From: Bactrocera neohumeralis
Taxonomy: Eukaryota; Arthropoda; Insecta; Diptera; Tephritidae
Assembly: GCF_024586455.1 (NCBI RefSeq)
Contig: NW_026089623.1
Location: 16,806,236 to 16,870,235 of the forward strand
Direction of reading: 5' to 3'
DNA: 64,000 nucleotides
Positions within the stretch are counted from its first letter, which is position 1. Every line of letters starts with the position of its first letter. The notes beneath the pieces are model-generated. The model worked only from the letters and a program-made list of their open reading frames with translations. It was not told where the DNA came from and searched no databases. Below, one piece after another: positions 63,890 through 64,000 of this stretch. Both the position numbers and the translations under genes were made by a program.

Positions 63890-64000
63890 AATGGGTTGTC
63901 AAAAAAGTCTTGCGGTATTTCATTGATTTTTTTTTTATTGAAATTGTAATGAATTTTTGATGACTCATGCCCAGCTCTTGACCGATGCTACGGCTGCTAC
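63890..64000 (+). mobile_element. mariner-like element, left end (cut by window edge)
   Basis: GGGTTGTCAAAAAAGTCTTG at 63892 followed by CGGTATTT resembles the terminal repeat of mariner elements, and the following CCCAGCTCTTGACCGATGC is like sequence seen just inside such elements. TA stands shortly before. The transposase would lie outside the window. From memory of the family; no second end is available. Confidence 0.45.

Noticed and set aside
63735..63968. 77-codon minus-strand frame near the window end
   Set aside because: It crosses the mariner-like terminal repeat and has no transposase motif.
1..64000. tRNA, rRNA or snRNA genes
   Set aside because: No cloverleaf boxes or conserved rRNA segments were noticed on either strand; a covariance-model search would be needed to exclude small ones.

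Overview
The window reads as heterochromatin-like, transposon-dense DNA from a fly. It is AT-rich, shows 76-82 bp GT-AG introns, and is filled with insect repeat families: BEL/Pao, Ty3/Gypsy, RTE, Jockey, Helitron, piggyBac, hAT, PIF/Harbinger and Tigger/pogo. Several anonymous repeats (the hairpin family ending in CCTTACTT, and the roughly 150 bp monomers near 59.4-60.3 kb) look like repeats I associate with tephritid fruit flies, so a Bactrocera/Zeugodacus-type genome is my inference. I recognise no conserved host gene. Almost every coding stretch belongs to a mobile element and nearly all are broken.

Layout. 1-8937: a Tigger/pogo element (transposase tail, then 3' terminal repeat) split by a BEL retrotransposon (511-8702) with two LTRs, gag, pol and an extra zinc-knuckle ORF between pol and the 3' LTR. 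8945-16565: a minus-strand Helitron whose Rep/helicase gene carries two spliceosomal introns. It holds an unknown zinc-ribbon ORF (10229-10747), one Harbinger element (9288-10189) and a 180 bp tandem repeat with a second, inverted Harbinger inside it (15656-16475). 16566-18560: a MITE-like element and a decayed non-LTR reverse transcriptase. 18560-20160: no recognisable gene. 20160-23016: an anonymous repeat and RTE copy A. 23017-32640: a decayed BEL copy split by a Gypsy element (23200-31296) that itself contains a piggyBac element (24822-27197). The BEL part also carries a 606 bp TTAA-flanked insertion. 32640-35110: a Pao-like gag/protease fragment.

35218-40352: a nest of hAT ends enclosing a Helitron with both termini (35891-40188), which encloses RTE copy B with 15 bp target duplications and a 5' inversion. 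40654-43440: RTE copies C and D. 45290-46680: another decayed BEL copy. 47344-50950: Helitron remnants around a second RTE-like (endonuclease plus reverse transcriptase) element. 51107-52931: a hAT element with a perfect 8 bp target duplication. 52940-57600: a minus-strand Gypsy fragment holding a hairpin-ended element (54978-56034) and a solo-LTR-like insertion. 57618-62168: a hAT fragment next to a Jockey element that is split by a repeat array (59388-61345). 62190-64000: anonymous repeats and the start of a mariner-like element.

The parts do not work together as a pathway. Their value is as a record of insertion order: several insertions can be proved from target duplications, empty sites or reading-frame continuity. 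Only the zinc-ribbon ORF at 10.2 kb, the extra BEL ORF at 7.6-8.2 kb and the two hairpin-bounded repeats go beyond routine transposon annotation.
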